This document shows, in pieces, positions 16,375 to 25,917 of a stretch of 64,000 nt of DNA; position 1 is the stretch's first letter, and each line of letters starts with the position of its first letter. The DNA lies in the NCBI RefSeq assembly GCF_040358255.1, contig NZ_CP132938.1, positions 3,162,001 through 3,226,000 on the forward strand. Direction: 5' to 3'. This stretch comes from Tunturibacter gelidoferens (GTDB lineage: Bacteria > Acidobacteriota > Terriglobia > Terriglobales > Acidobacteriaceae). The position numbers and the translations under genes are program-made. Below the pieces are notes generated by a model. The model was given only the letters and a program-made list of their open reading frames with translations. It searched no databases and had not been told where the DNA came from.

Positions 16375-19300
16375 TCAAGGCACTGCGTTTAACATCTCCG
16401 TTGCCTTATTAGCACTCGGGTTCTGCGGCTGAATGCGCAGCAGATCCTGCAAAACCTCTTTGGCCTTTTCCTTGTCGTTGCGTAGTGCGTAGAGTCGAGC
16501 AAGATTGAGATAGGGCTGATCGAAACTCGGGACGGTACGGATGCAAGTCTTGAACTGCTCTTCTGCCTTCGCGTAGTCCTGTTCCCTCACGAAGAGAACG
16601 CCGAGGTTGTTCAATGCTTCAGGATAATCGGGACGCAGTTCGAGAGCTTTTTGCAGATAGTTCGATGCGTTTTGCATCTGGCTTTGCTGAGCGTAAAACA
16701 TGCCCAAGCTGTAGTTGACTTCAGGATTGTCGGGTTCAATTTCACGTGCGTGGTTCAGGCAATCCTGTGCCTTCTCAAAAGCTCCCTGCCGCCGGTAGAC
16801 ATTTCCCAGGTTCAAAAGGGCAATCGCGTAGGTTGGTCTCAGGCGTAATGACTGTTGGAAGTTCTGGATGGCTTCGTCAGGCTTACCTTGCTGGGCAGCC
16901 ATCATTCCAAGATTGTTCCACGCCTCGGGATAGTTTGGTCGTAGCTTTAGCGTTTGTTGAAGATATTGGCGTGCCTGTTTAAAGTCATTTCTTCGCAGGC
17001 TAAGCGTTCCGAGGTTGTAATAGCCTTCCGGATCATCCGGCTTTGCGGCGATGACCTGCTTGAATGACTCAGCGGCCTGTTCGAGATAGCCGTGCTGAAA
17101 GAGCGCGACCCCGTAAGTAAAGTCATTGCGTTGGAATCCTGCCCGGTAGAGCATTCCGCCTAAAGGCATCGCCTTTTGCATGCGCCCCTCTGCTGTAGTT
17201 GGAACAGAGCTTACATCCTCGAGCAGACGCTCGGGGGCAAGCGGTCCCTGATAGATCTTTACGATCATGCCTTCTCTGTCCAGCAGGAAGGAGGTTGGAA
17301 TCGCGAGGTCTCTGCGACGATCGAACAAGTAGCGGTAGATGATGTTATAGATACCGGCTACTTCTGCTGTTGCGAAGACAAGAGGGAAGACAAATTTTTC
17401 TTGTGCCGCGAAGGAGCGAGCTTTGCCGAGATCGTCCGGTTCGTCGACGCCTATTGCGAGAATCTTCAGTTGGCTTGCGGTGAAGGCTGACTCATATTGA
17501 TGAAGAAGTCTCAGTTGGTCGCGAGAGAGTGGTGCTGTTGTTGACCAGAAGTTGAGCAGCACAAAATTACCCCGTAGCGCCTGGAGAGTTCGAATGCTGC
17601 CCGCGAAATCAGTTAGAGAAAACTCCGGGGCTTGTAAGGGCTCAATTAGCCATGTGTCTGTCTGGGATGGGAGAGGCTCTAACTTTGACGCGGGGCCCGC
17701 TCGAGTTAAGGAAGGGTTAGGGGCGGCGAAGGGCTTGGCGAGAAATGTGGTGGCGCCCTCTTCGATTTCGATACGATGGTTTACCGGTAGGTTCTCGAAT
17801 TTCTGAGAGAGCCCACTCGGCCAGCAGATCGTGGCGCGGATCGGTCCCTCCAGCCTCCCAACGCCAAAGAACACCTCTTTGGAATGCTGAGCCAGAAACC
17901 CGGAGCCTGCTTGCAGATACTTTATCTGCCTGATAGTTCCAGCTTCTACTTTGATGGCAGCTCCGATCGCATCGCGATTGCTCTTGATCCCTCGTAAACG
18001 GAATGCAATCGAGGCGCCGATATCGTTCATAACGTTATGAAGGATCCGTAACTGGGGAGCGTTGCGGTTTTTGAGGATGAGCTCCAAACGTCCGTCGTGG
18101 TCGAGATCGGCGAGAACGAAAGAGCGGCCGTCCTCTGGGAAGTCCAAACCGAGCGTCCCCGAAACCTCAGAAAATGTGCCATCGCGGTTGTTGACGAACG
18201 CTACGTTTCTTTCCTGGCCGCTCCACGAGCTGTCCGATCGGATCAATTCGTTGAGAGCGTTCCATCCACGCTCGTAGGCCAAAGAGGGCGTGGCGTCTAT
18301 GGGCGACTTCGCAACCACTTGCCGCCAGAAAAAACTGCCGAGATCACTTCTCGCTGATTGGCCTTCAGGGGCGGTGATATACCCATTGACGACGTAGAGG
18401 TCAGGGTAGCCGTCATGATCGAAGTCCCACAGATCCGAGCACCAGGCCCATCGGCCCATCTCTACTCCTGCTTGCCGGCTGATGTTTTGAAACTGCCCAT
18501 TCCCCTGATTTCGATAGAGAGCATTTCCGCGCGCGTGCCGTTGATAGAGTGCACGGATGTCTTCCGAAGCTTTTTCCTGAAAGTGTCTTTGTGTTGAAAC
18601 CCTTTGGCCCGCCGCCGACCACATATTGGCGACATAGATATCCTGATTTCCATCGTTATCAAAATCGGACCAGCAGGCACTCATCCCTGCTCCCACGTCC
18701 TCAACGTTGGCCGAGCTCGAGGCTACGGTGAACGTTCCGTCTCCGTTGTTCCGATACAAGTTATTGCGCCCGAAGTCATTGGCCACGTATAAATCGGGCA
18801 AGCCATTAGAGGTGGATTCACCCCAGGCGCACGCGAAACTGTATCGGTTGTTATCAACGTTCAATCCTGCCGCTTCGGTCTTCTCGACAAAGGTACCGTT
18901 CCCCTGGTTGTGCAGCAGGCAATTGGCTGGGCCATTACGGGCGTCGAAGTAGGGCACCGGATAGTGATACTGATCGAGGCCTAGGTAATAGCTGTACAGG
19001 CAAAAGTAGATGTCGAGAAGTCCGTCGCGATCGTAGTCGGCAATCGCAGCATGCGTGAACGATCCCTGAGGAGGATTCGTAAATTGGAAGGCGTCACGCT
19101 TGATCGCAAACGTTCCGTCCCCTTTATTTAGGAATAGCAGGGGGCCGCTGCCGCAAACCACCAGAAGATCCTGAAACCCGTTATTCCGAAAGTCGGCGAA
19201 CAGAGCGCATGCGGTATTGTCCAGCACTCCAACTCCCGATCCTTCTGTTACATCTTCAAAGGTACCGTCACCCCGATTGCGGTACAGGCGGTTCGGCAGA

Positions 19301-20244
19301 CCTGCCGGCTGACAGACATAAAGATCGTCGAATCCATCGTTATCGAAATCCCCCGCGGCTACACCGTTGTTGCCGTAAACGTCGATGCCGCATGCGCCAT
19401 CCAAGACCGTACGCCAATAGTCGGATCCGCGAAGCATCTGCTTTGTATACGATTCCGTTCCAGCGAGAGCTTCATGGGTGACGTCAATAAAGGCGAGCCC
19501 GTCAGTGACGCTCAAGATCTCTTCTGTAGCCTCCCATCTTTGTGCCTTCCAAGTTTCCAATGCGTTGCGCGATTCGTCGTAGGACCACTCGGTGCGCCAC
19601 GATCCAACTCGCTCCTCGCGGTGTCGATCCTTTCGACTGGCGACGATGTCGTATCGGATATCCAGGCGAACCGTCAGGGGAGCGCTCGACACTTCTTTGA
19701 TATCAGTGATTTCGAACTCCGCGGTTTCCACGCGCGAGACCTGCCCTAGCCATCTTTGAATCTCCTTGAGAAATCGCTCACGTCCAGGGACAACCTGGGA
19801 CGTAAACTGTCGCTTCACGACATGTATCGCATCAGAGGAGCCTAGCCTGATCTCTTTGGTGGGAGTCAGTGACGAGGCTTCCACGGAAGAATCCAAGGAG
19901 CTGGCTAAGGCCGAAAGATCATTGGCTGATGCCTCGAGGGCTCGGCTCCAATGATTGAGTTGTGACCCGATTTCAAAGGCGTATTTCTCGTTGATGTACT
20001 CATCTGAACCCGGAGGAACTAGACGGAGAACATCTTCCAATGGAGATTTTGTGGGGTAGTGGGGTTTGAGCCTTATGTCGGCATAGGAGAAATTTGAAGC
20101 TTGACTCGGGAGGGTCTCCGGGGGGGCGAGTAGGAATGAAGATGCATGGAAGGCAACTGGACGGAACAGGACAGGTGCCAAGCCTAAGCTTTTGAGGAGC
20201 TTTCGCCGTGAAAGAAAGTGACTTCCGCTTTTGCGATGCGACAT
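16375..20244 (-). CDS. Giant fusion: FG-GAP propeller + ASPIC/UnbV + redoxin-like + TPR
   Basis: A 1289-aa protein from the ATG at 20244 (the frame extends to 20379, but the internal start gives a twin-arginine-like LSRRKLLKSLGLAP). Approximate order: an unassigned 250-residue domain with an NTF2-like flavour at 130-240, FG-GAP blades at 290-740, ASPIC/UnbV at 745-830, an AhpC/TSA-like thioredoxin fold at 870-1010, then about seven TPRs to the end. In the thioredoxin fold the usual WCxxC position reads NFWSTTAPLS, so both redox cysteines are absent although the rest (VLLNFW, PTSFLLDREGMIVKIYQG) is conserved. It cannot act as a normal disulfide reductase. A scaffold or binding role is inferred; the molecular function is unknown. 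Confidence 0.88.
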   Translation of the reverse strand: MSHRKSGSHFLSRRKLLKSLGLAPVLFRPVAFHASSFLLAPPETLPSQASNFSYADIRLKPHYPTKSPLEDVLRLVPPGSDEYINEKYAFEIGSQLNHWSRALEASANDLSALASSLDSSVEASSLTPTKEIRLGSSDAIHVVKRQFTSQVVPGRERFLKEIQRWLGQVSRVETAEFEITDIKEVSSAPLTVRLDIRYDIVASRKDRHREERVGSWRTEWSYDESRNALETWKAQRWEATEEILSVTDGLAFIDVTHEALAGTESYTKQMLRGSDYWRTVLDGACGIDVYGNNGVAAGDFDNDGFDDLYVCQPAGLPNRLYRNRGDGTFEDVTEGSGVGVLDNTACALFADFRNNGFQDLLVVCGSGPLLFLNKGDGTFAIKRDAFQFTNPPQGSFTHAAIADYDRDGLLDIYFCLYSYYLGLDQYHYPVPYFDARNGPANCLLHNQGNGTFVEKTEAAGLNVDNNRYSFACAWGESTSNGLPDLYVANDFGRNNLYRNNGDGTFTVASSSANVEDVGAGMSACWSDFDNDGNQDIYVANMWSAAGQRVSTQRHFQEKASEDIRALYQRHARGNALYRNQGNGQFQNISRQAGVEMGRWAWCSDLWDFDHDGYPDLYVVNGYITAPEGQSARSDLGSFFWRQVVAKSPIDATPSLAYERGWNALNELIRSDSSWSGQERNVAFVNNRDGTFSEVSGTLGLDFPEDGRSFVLADLDHDGRLELILKNRNAPQLRILHNVMNDIGASIAFRLRGIKSNRDAIGAAIKVEAGTIRQIKYLQAGSGFLAQHSKEVFFGVGRLEGPIRATICWPSGLSQKFENLPVNHRIEIEEGATTFLAKPFAAPNPSLTRAGPASKLEPLPSQTDTWLIEPLQAPEFSLTDFAGSIRTLQALRGNFVLLNFWSTTAPLSRDQLRLLHQYESAFTASQLKILAIGVDEPDDLGKARSFAAQEKFVFPLVFATAEVAGIYNIIYRYLFDRRRDLAIPTSFLLDREGMIVKIYQGPLAPERLLEDVSSVPTTAEGRMQKAMPLGGMLYRAGFQRNDFTYGVALFQHGYLEQAAESFKQVIAAKPDDPEGYYNLGTLSLRRNDFKQARQYLQQTLKLRPNYPEAWNNLGMMAAQQGKPDEAIQNFQQSLRLRPTYAIALLNLGNVYRRQGAFEKAQDCLNHAREIEPDNPEVNYSLGMFYAQQSQMQNASNYLQKALELRPDYPEALNNLGVLFVREQDYAKAEEQFKTCIRTVPSFDQPYLNLARLYALRNDKEKAKEVLQDLLRIQPQNPSANKATEMLNAVP

Positions 20245-20372
20245 TTCGGCTAGGTCCGTGTAGACGGCAATGTTAGCACCGGACAAGGACACAGCTAAAA
20301 TCGTGCGCGGAAACACACTACTCACCGCGGCAGAAGTCCATCTATCTGCAGACGGCAGTTTCAACCTTTTGG

Positions 20373-20399
20373 TTGACAATAGTTATCCGGTTGTACTAG
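20373..20399 (+). promoter_or_regulatory. Candidate promoter of TonB receptor
   Basis: TTGACA at 20373-20378 and TACTAG at 20394-20399 with 15 bases between; CTAGAT with 17 bases is an alternative -10. It lies about 120 bases before the receptor ATG and is followed directly by two operator-like dyads, so repression by roadblock or overlap is plausible. Confidence 0.4.
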
Positions 20400-20415
20400 A
20401 TTCCTCGTCGACAAT

Positions 20416-20427
20416 GTAAACGCTTAC
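20416..20427. promoter_or_regulatory. LacI-type operator GTAAACGCTTAC before TonB receptor
   Basis: Near-palindromic 12-mer with a central CG and one mismatched pair. The flanks (CAAT before, TTTT after) extend similarity to the palindrome upstream of GH36. The same GTAAACG-TTACTT core occurs at 46309-46322. Position just downstream of the predicted promoter fits a repressor site. Confidence 0.5.
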
Positions 20428-20435
20428 TTTTACTC

Positions 20436-20448
20436 GGAAAAGCTTTAC
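20436..20448. promoter_or_regulatory. GGAAAAGCTTTAC element, similar to arabinose-promoter dyads
   Basis: Shares the AAAGCTTT core with the dyads in front of araB (53952) and araA (58561). It could place the TonB receptor under the same regulator as the arabinose genes, but its outer arms are imperfect. Confidence 0.35.
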
Positions 20449-20521
20449 GTGTCTATCCAATCAGCCTTTCAGGTTCGGCGAAGCGCAATGACCATGGAAC
20501 GAAAAAACTGAGGTAATTCGG

Positions 20522-23500
20522 ATGGCTTTTGATCGCAATGCTATGAGCTGGTATGGACGTTTCGGCTTTATAACCCTTTCTTACTTGTGCCTTCTCCTGG
20601 CCCAGACCCAATGCGTCTTTGGGCAGGTCGACGAAGGAGCAATCAACGGCACGGTCGTAGATGCCGCAGGTGCGATTGTTCCGAATGCTCATGTGACTCT
20701 TTTGAATATCGACCAAGGATTGTCTCTGGAGACCAACACGAACGCGGCCGGAGTTTATATCTTTTCGCCGGTAAGGATTGGCAACTACACGGTAACGGTT
20801 ACGAGCCCGGGTTTCTCTACGACCTCTCAGAAAAATCTGAACGTGTCTGTCGGCCAAAACCTGCAGGTCAACGTTCAACTAAAGATAGGCTCAACGACTA
20901 CGACGGTGGAGGTCACGACTGCGCCTCCGCAGTTGCAAACAGACGAATCGTCGGTTGGACAAGTTGTGTCCGAACGTACCGTGAATGCCCTGCCTTTGAA
21001 TGGGCGCAACTTCACCTTTCTTGCCCAGCTTGGCGCTGGCGTGAATACGTCACAGGCGGACACACGCGGAAACGCGGCCTCCGGAGCCTTTACAGCCAAT
21101 GGTCTGCGGCCGGCACAGAACAACTACCTGTTGGATGGTATCGACAACAATTCCAATGCAGTGGACTTCCTGAACGGAACGAACTTTGTCATTCTTCCTC
21201 CGTTGGACGCAATTCAGGAGTTCAAAGTGCAGACTGCAGGTTTCAGCGCTGAGCTCGGTCGTTCGGCCGGTGCCGTTCTGAACGCCACGATCAAGTCTGG
21301 CACAAACAGCCTACATGGAGCGGTCTGGGAGTTCTTCCGCAATGACGTACTCGACGCGAAAGACTACTTCGAAGTCCAAAAGGGAACGTTGCGCTTTAAC
21401 CAGTTCGGAGCGACCATCGGTGGGCCAATCATCAAGAACAAGCTCTTCTTCTTTGGCGACTATGAAGGTTTTCGGCGCGTCCAAGGTAATACTCAGTCTG
21501 GTATTGGCGTGCCGACAAACTTGGAGAGAAACAGCGGCTACACAAATCTCTCTGACCTGATCACTGGGCAGTCGGGACCGGCGCGTACAGACAATGTGGG
21601 CAGATCGATACCATTTGGCACGATCCTGGACCCGGCAACAACGCGTGCGGTTACGGCAGGTGTGCTTGACCCTGTCTCAGGTTTCGTAGCGTCAAAAAGT
21701 GGCTACGTTCGCGATCCGTTCGGCTCTTGCGCACCAGGTACCCTGTCTTTTTCACTAGCAGCTTGCAACCTGAACCAAATCCCTGGCTCCCGCCTGGATC
21801 CGAATGCAATCGGCCTGCTTAATCTATATCCATTGCCAACCGCTTCAGGCATCACCTCGAACTTTGTAACAAGTCCAAAGCTTTTTGAGCATCGCAACGC
21901 CTTTGACGTGCGCGGAGACTACAATCCCACGCAAAAAGAACAGATATTCGTTCGCTTCAGCTACGTGGATGACCCACAATTTATTCCGGGACCTTTTGGC
22001 GGTGTTGCAGACGGCGGCAGCTTCCAGCAGGGCCTCCAGACAGCGAAATCCGATCAGGCTGTTGCCGCTTGGACGCACGTGTTTACTCCCGACATCGTTA
22101 ACGTAGCGCGTGTTGGCTTCAACCACCTGCACACCACTCGATTCGGCCCAGAGGGTACCACCCAAGGCATTCCTGCAAAATACGGCATCCAGGGCATCCC
22201 GCAGTCGTCTGAGAACGGCGGCCTTCCGGCGATCGTCATCGGCGGTTTACAAGAGCTGGGCAGCAACGACTTCCTGCCTTCCGATGAGGTTAGCCAGACC
22301 CTCCAGATCACAGATGACTTCACGAAGATCTATGGAAAACACAGCTTCAAGATGGGCATCGAGTTCCAGAATGTCCACTTCAACACGCTACAACCCGCGT
22401 ACTCACGAGGTGAGTTCGACTTCAATGGCAACTTCGCAGGTGTTCCGGGCCAGTCTGGGGACCAGACCGGTCGTGCACAACTCCTTTTGACGCCAACGGC
22501 AGCAGCTTATCCAGGTGGAGTCGGTTTTGTGGGAGGCGCGAACGAGATACATGCATCGAATATCAGCAAAACCTATGACACAAGGAAGTACACCGCTCTC
22601 TACTTCCAGGATGACTGGAAGGTCACTCCGAGGTTTACCTTCAATCTCGGCCTGCGCTGGGATTACTTCAGTCCAATCTCCGAATCAAATGGCGCCCAGG
22701 CCAACTTTGTTCAAAACGGCCCTCCAAACGGACTGCCGACATATCTAATCCCGGCGTCAGGGAAGGCCGATAGGTCTCTGTCTTCCACCTCCAATAATCC
22801 TTCTCTTAACGGCAACGGCTTCCTTGATCTGTTGGCAAAAGACGGAATTGCGCTTGAGGAGACCAACAGATACGGTAATGCTCTCGTCAAGACACAACAC
22901 GGCAACTTCGCGCCCCGCGCAGGCTTCGCCTTTCAGATTAACCCGAAGTTTGTCTTCCGTGGTGGTGTGGGGCTCTTCTACAACTCGTTTGAGAACCAGG
23001 GTTACGGACCCAATATCGGCGAGAACTATCCCTTCGTCTACAACTTCGACTACAAGGGAACGACAGACTCCGCAGCCTTCGGTTCCGGTTCCAACCCCTA
23101 CGGGACGTGCGCGACCGCGGGTCCGGGCGGAAGCGCACCGATTGGCGCCGGTCTCAGCTGCAGTTCGTTTACTCCTCTTGCGGTAAATGCTAAAGGGTTG
23201 GGCCTTCAGGGGCTTCAGTTCAAATACATAACACCGGTCACCGTCAGCAGCAACCTCACTCTCCAATACGCGATCACCCCCACTATGTCCGCGCAGGTTG
23301 CTTACGTATTTACGAACGTCAATAACCTGCAGGTTGGTATCGGCAACAATAACGTCTCTCAATTGCTACCAGCCAACACCAGTGTGCTTCCTTTCCTGCC
23401 ATTTCCAGATTTTGGTCAGAATGCGCAATATCAGCAAACTCTTGGACTCAGTAACTACAGCGGCCTGCAAACCAAACTTGAACAACAATTTTCAAGCGGA

Positions 23501-24292
23501 TTGAGTTACCTGGTTACCTATACCTATTCGAAGACGCTTTCGGATGCCGCCGACCTCCTCAACGGAGGTAGTACAGGCAATTCAAGTGGATACCGGGCCG
23601 CGTATGTCCCTGGACTTGGTCCTAGATTTGACTACGGGCTGGCCGACTTCGATATCCGAAATGTGGTCCATTTGAGCGGCGGCTATCAACTACCGTTCGG
23701 CAAGGATAGGAAGTTCATGGCCGACGCTGGCAAACTTGGGAATGCAGTTATTGGTGGGTGGAGCGTGAACTGGATCGTGACCCTGCAGGGCGGCCAACCG
23801 ATCACTCTCACTTGCCCAACCGCAACAACCTCTGGAACGTATTGCAACGATGTGCAGGTGCTTGGGCAGAGTCAGAAGCTTGGCCTGCATACGGACTCGA
23901 ACGGAAAACTCAGCTGGTTCGGGAACCCGAACGCCTTCCAGCAACCTTGCCCGCTGGGAGCAGTTGCACCCGCCGGATGCTTCCCTTTAACCGGAAGTGC
24001 TATTTTGGGCGCCGGGCCGTCAACCACCACAGGGCCGGGATTCCATCGGTTCGACTTCTCAACGTTCAAGGCCTTCCAGCTTAGCGAGCGCTTCTCGATG
24101 CAGTTCCGGGCCGAGTTCTTTAACATCTTGAATCATCCGAACTTCAATTCGCCTAACTTCGGAGGTAACGGTGTGACAGCGATCGGAAACTCGGGCAATT
24201 TCACCAGTTCCACCTTTGGTGAAATCGGATCGACCCGCGATGCACCGTATGATCCAAGGCAGATTCAATTCGCTCTCAAGCTGTACTATTAG
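20522..24292 (+). CDS. Oar-like TonB-dependent outer-membrane receptor
   Basis: A 1256-aa protein with GAGGT 8 bases before the ATG. Signal peptide to about residue 38 (ending QCVFGQ), then a carboxypeptidase-regulatory-like domain (INGTVVDAAGAIVPNAHVTLLN) at about 40-125, a plug domain (RTVNALPLNGRNF, then LLDGIDNN and IQEFKVQTAGFSAELGRSAGAVLNATIKSGTN), and a long 22-strand-type barrel ending in aromatic FALKLYY. Such receptors import oligosaccharides or other large ligands using TonB energy. Two operator-like dyads precede it, and a TPR gene follows 94 bases later on the same strand. The ligand cannot be read from sequence; nearby glycosidases suggest a glycan. Confidence 0.92.
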   Translation: MAFDRNAMSWYGRFGFITLSYLCLLLAQTQCVFGQVDEGAINGTVVDAAGAIVPNAHVTLLNIDQGLSLETNTNAAGVYIFSPVRIGNYTVTVTSPGFSTTSQKNLNVSVGQNLQVNVQLKIGSTTTTVEVTTAPPQLQTDESSVGQVVSERTVNALPLNGRNFTFLAQLGAGVNTSQADTRGNAASGAFTANGLRPAQNNYLLDGIDNNSNAVDFLNGTNFVILPPLDAIQEFKVQTAGFSAELGRSAGAVLNATIKSGTNSLHGAVWEFFRNDVLDAKDYFEVQKGTLRFNQFGATIGGPIIKNKLFFFGDYEGFRRVQGNTQSGIGVPTNLERNSGYTNLSDLITGQSGPARTDNVGRSIPFGTILDPATTRAVTAGVLDPVSGFVASKSGYVRDPFGSCAPGTLSFSLAACNLNQIPGSRLDPNAIGLLNLYPLPTASGITSNFVTSPKLFEHRNAFDVRGDYNPTQKEQIFVRFSYVDDPQFIPGPFGGVADGGSFQQGLQTAKSDQAVAAWTHVFTPDIVNVARVGFNHLHTTRFGPEGTTQGIPAKYGIQGIPQSSENGGLPAIVIGGLQELGSNDFLPSDEVSQTLQITDDFTKIYGKHSFKMGIEFQNVHFNTLQPAYSRGEFDFNGNFAGVPGQSGDQTGRAQLLLTPTAAAYPGGVGFVGGANEIHASNISKTYDTRKYTALYFQDDWKVTPRFTFNLGLRWDYFSPISESNGAQANFVQNGPPNGLPTYLIPASGKADRSLSSTSNNPSLNGNGFLDLLAKDGIALEETNRYGNALVKTQHGNFAPRAGFAFQINPKFVFRGGVGLFYNSFENQGYGPNIGENYPFVYNFDYKGTTDSAAFGSGSNPYGTCATAGPGGSAPIGAGLSCSSFTPLAVNAKGLGLQGLQFKYITPVTVSSNLTLQYAITPTMSAQVAYVFTNVNNLQVGIGNNNVSQLLPANTSVLPFLPFPDFGQNAQYQQTLGLSNYSGLQTKLEQQFSSGLSYLVTYTYSKTLSDAADLLNGGSTGNSSGYRAAYVPGLGPRFDYGLADFDIRNVVHLSGGYQLPFGKDRKFMADAGKLGNAVIGGWSVNWIVTLQGGQPITLTCPTATTSGTYCNDVQVLGQSQKLGLHTDSNGKLSWFGNPNAFQQPCPLGAVAPAGCFPLTGSAILGAGPSTTTGPGFHRFDFSTFKAFQLSERFSMQFRAEFFNILNHPNFNSPNFGGNGVTAIGNSGNFTSSTFGEIGSTRDAPYDPRQIQFALKLYY

Positions 24293-24311
24293 GTTGAGTT
24301 GAAGCTCGCGG

Positions 24312-24337
24312 GAAAGGCGTCTCGAGACGTGCCTTTC
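24312..24337 (+). terminator. Hairpin after TonB receptor gene
   Basis: GAAAGGC-GTCTCGAGAC-GT-GCCTTTC forms a long stem with an inner perfect GTCTCGAGAC palindrome and a 2-base bulge, 20 bases after the receptor stop. There is no T-run, so it may act as an mRNA-stabilising hairpin or weak terminator before the TPR gene at 24387. Confidence 0.45.
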
Positions 24338-24386
24338 GAGTTCGAGGTATTCTAGTGGGTGTGTTGTTGTCCTCACGCGGAGGATT

Positions 24387-25832
24387 ATGAGCAAGGCGCA
24401 TCAATTGCGGCTTGTAGTTCTTTGCGGATGGTTTCTGCTTTGCGCGGCATTTGCAGTCCGTAATTCGAAGGCTGAGGCTTTAGCGGCCCAAGACGGCCCA
24501 AGCCAAAATCTAGATCGCCAGTTTCAGTCAGCGGTAGCCCAGTACCACGCAGGGAAGTACACCGAGGCCGCGGTCCAACTGGAAAGTATTTTACCCAGTG
24601 TCCCGAAGAGCTTTGAAGTTCGCGAGATTCTAGGGCTGACTTATGCTGCGCTGTCTGAAAACGAGAAGGCTGTAGAGCAACTGGCAATCGCGGTACGATT
24701 GAAACCGGATTTGGGGGCAGCAAGAACGAATCTAGCAACAGCTCTGGCTAGTTCTGGGAAGCTGGAGTTGGCCGAGGCGCAGTTTCGCAGGGCACTCGCT
24801 CTTGAACCTGGGGATTTCGGCGCGAACCACAATCTGGCTGACTTCTATCTTCAGACCAATAGGATTGCGAATGCGCTTCCTCTGCTCGAACAAGCGCAAC
24901 GGATCAACCCTTCCTCTTATAGCAACGGCTACGATCTGGCTCTCGTTTACTTTCTTATGGGACGGCTCGAAGACGCGCGGCAGCTTGTTCAGAACATGGT
25001 GAAACAGAAGAACACCGGCGAACTGCACAACCTGCTGGGTCAGATCGAGGAGAAGGACGGAAGATATCTTCAAGCGGCGAACGAGTTTCAAATTGCCGCT
25101 CAAATGGATCCGAGCGAGGACAATCTGTTTGCCTGGGGAAGCGAGCTTCTTCTCCACAGGACGTATGAGCCAGCCATCGACGTCTTCCAGCAAGCTACCC
25201 GGCATTATCCGAATTCCCCACGTCTACTCATCGGGTTAGGAATGGCGCTATATTCACAGGGCAGGTATGAGGAGTCGATCAAATCTTTGCTTACAGCAGC
25301 GGATCTCGACCCTACCGATGCCCGATGTTATCTGTTTTTGTCCAAGTCGTACCTTAGCTCTCCCAATCAGGCGGATGATGTAATCGAAAGATTTCGGCGA
25401 TATTCGGAGCTGCAGCCAGACAACGCGCTGGCCAAGTATTATTACGCTGTTAGTTTATGGAAGGGGAAACGGCTGGAAGGACCCAGTGTGGATTTTCGGG
25501 CGGTGGAGTCTTTGCTGCATAAGGCGATTGCATTAGATGGAACACTCGCCGACGCGCATTTGCAATTGGGCATTCTGTACGCAGATCAGCATGAGTTGTC
25601 AAAGTCGCTTCCTGAGTATCGGCGGGCACTGGAATTGAATCCTAGTCTTCCAGATGCTCATTACCGTCTCGGCCAGTATTATGTTCGCGCCGGACAAAAG
25701 GACCATGCACGGGAGGAGTTCGCCCTCTATCAAAGACTGCAGGCACAACATATGGCCGCAGTTGATAAGGAAAGGGCCGAGGTCCAGCAGTTTGTGTATT
25801 CGGCGAAGCCCGGCTCGGTAACCAAGCCTTGA
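24387..25832 (+). CDS. Exported TPR protein (paralogue of 12716 product)
   Basis: A 481-aa protein with a signal peptide (LVVLCGWFLLCAAFAVRNSKA) and TPR repeats from about residue 45 to the end (for example AVQLESILPSVPKSFEVREILGLTYAALSENEKA). It shares order and wording of the repeats with the C-terminal part of the 12716 protein, including a GSELLLHRTYEPAIDVFQQA segment and the terminal helical tail KERAEVQQF, but lacks the carboxypeptidase-regulatory-like domain. GGAGG lies 7 bases before the ATG. It follows a TonB receptor and precedes a phosphatase-fold protein. Probable protein-protein scaffold in the periplasm. Confidence 0.85.
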   Translation: MSKAHQLRLVVLCGWFLLCAAFAVRNSKAEALAAQDGPSQNLDRQFQSAVAQYHAGKYTEAAVQLESILPSVPKSFEVREILGLTYAALSENEKAVEQLAIAVRLKPDLGAARTNLATALASSGKLELAEAQFRRALALEPGDFGANHNLADFYLQTNRIANALPLLEQAQRINPSSYSNGYDLALVYFLMGRLEDARQLVQNMVKQKNTGELHNLLGQIEEKDGRYLQAANEFQIAAQMDPSEDNLFAWGSELLLHRTYEPAIDVFQQATRHYPNSPRLLIGLGMALYSQGRYEESIKSLLTAADLDPTDARCYLFLSKSYLSSPNQADDVIERFRRYSELQPDNALAKYYYAVSLWKGKRLEGPSVDFRAVESLLHKAIALDGTLADAHLQLGILYADQHELSKSLPEYRRALELNPSLPDAHYRLGQYYVRAGQKDHAREEFALYQRLQAQHMAAVDKERAEVQQFVYSAKPGSVTKP

Positions 25833-25917
25833 ATGCCGGCATCGGCGATCGCATGTCGAACCAAGAGAGAAGAAGTTGCGCATGATCGAAGTTAGGAGGA
25901 CATAAGGTGGATTTGAG

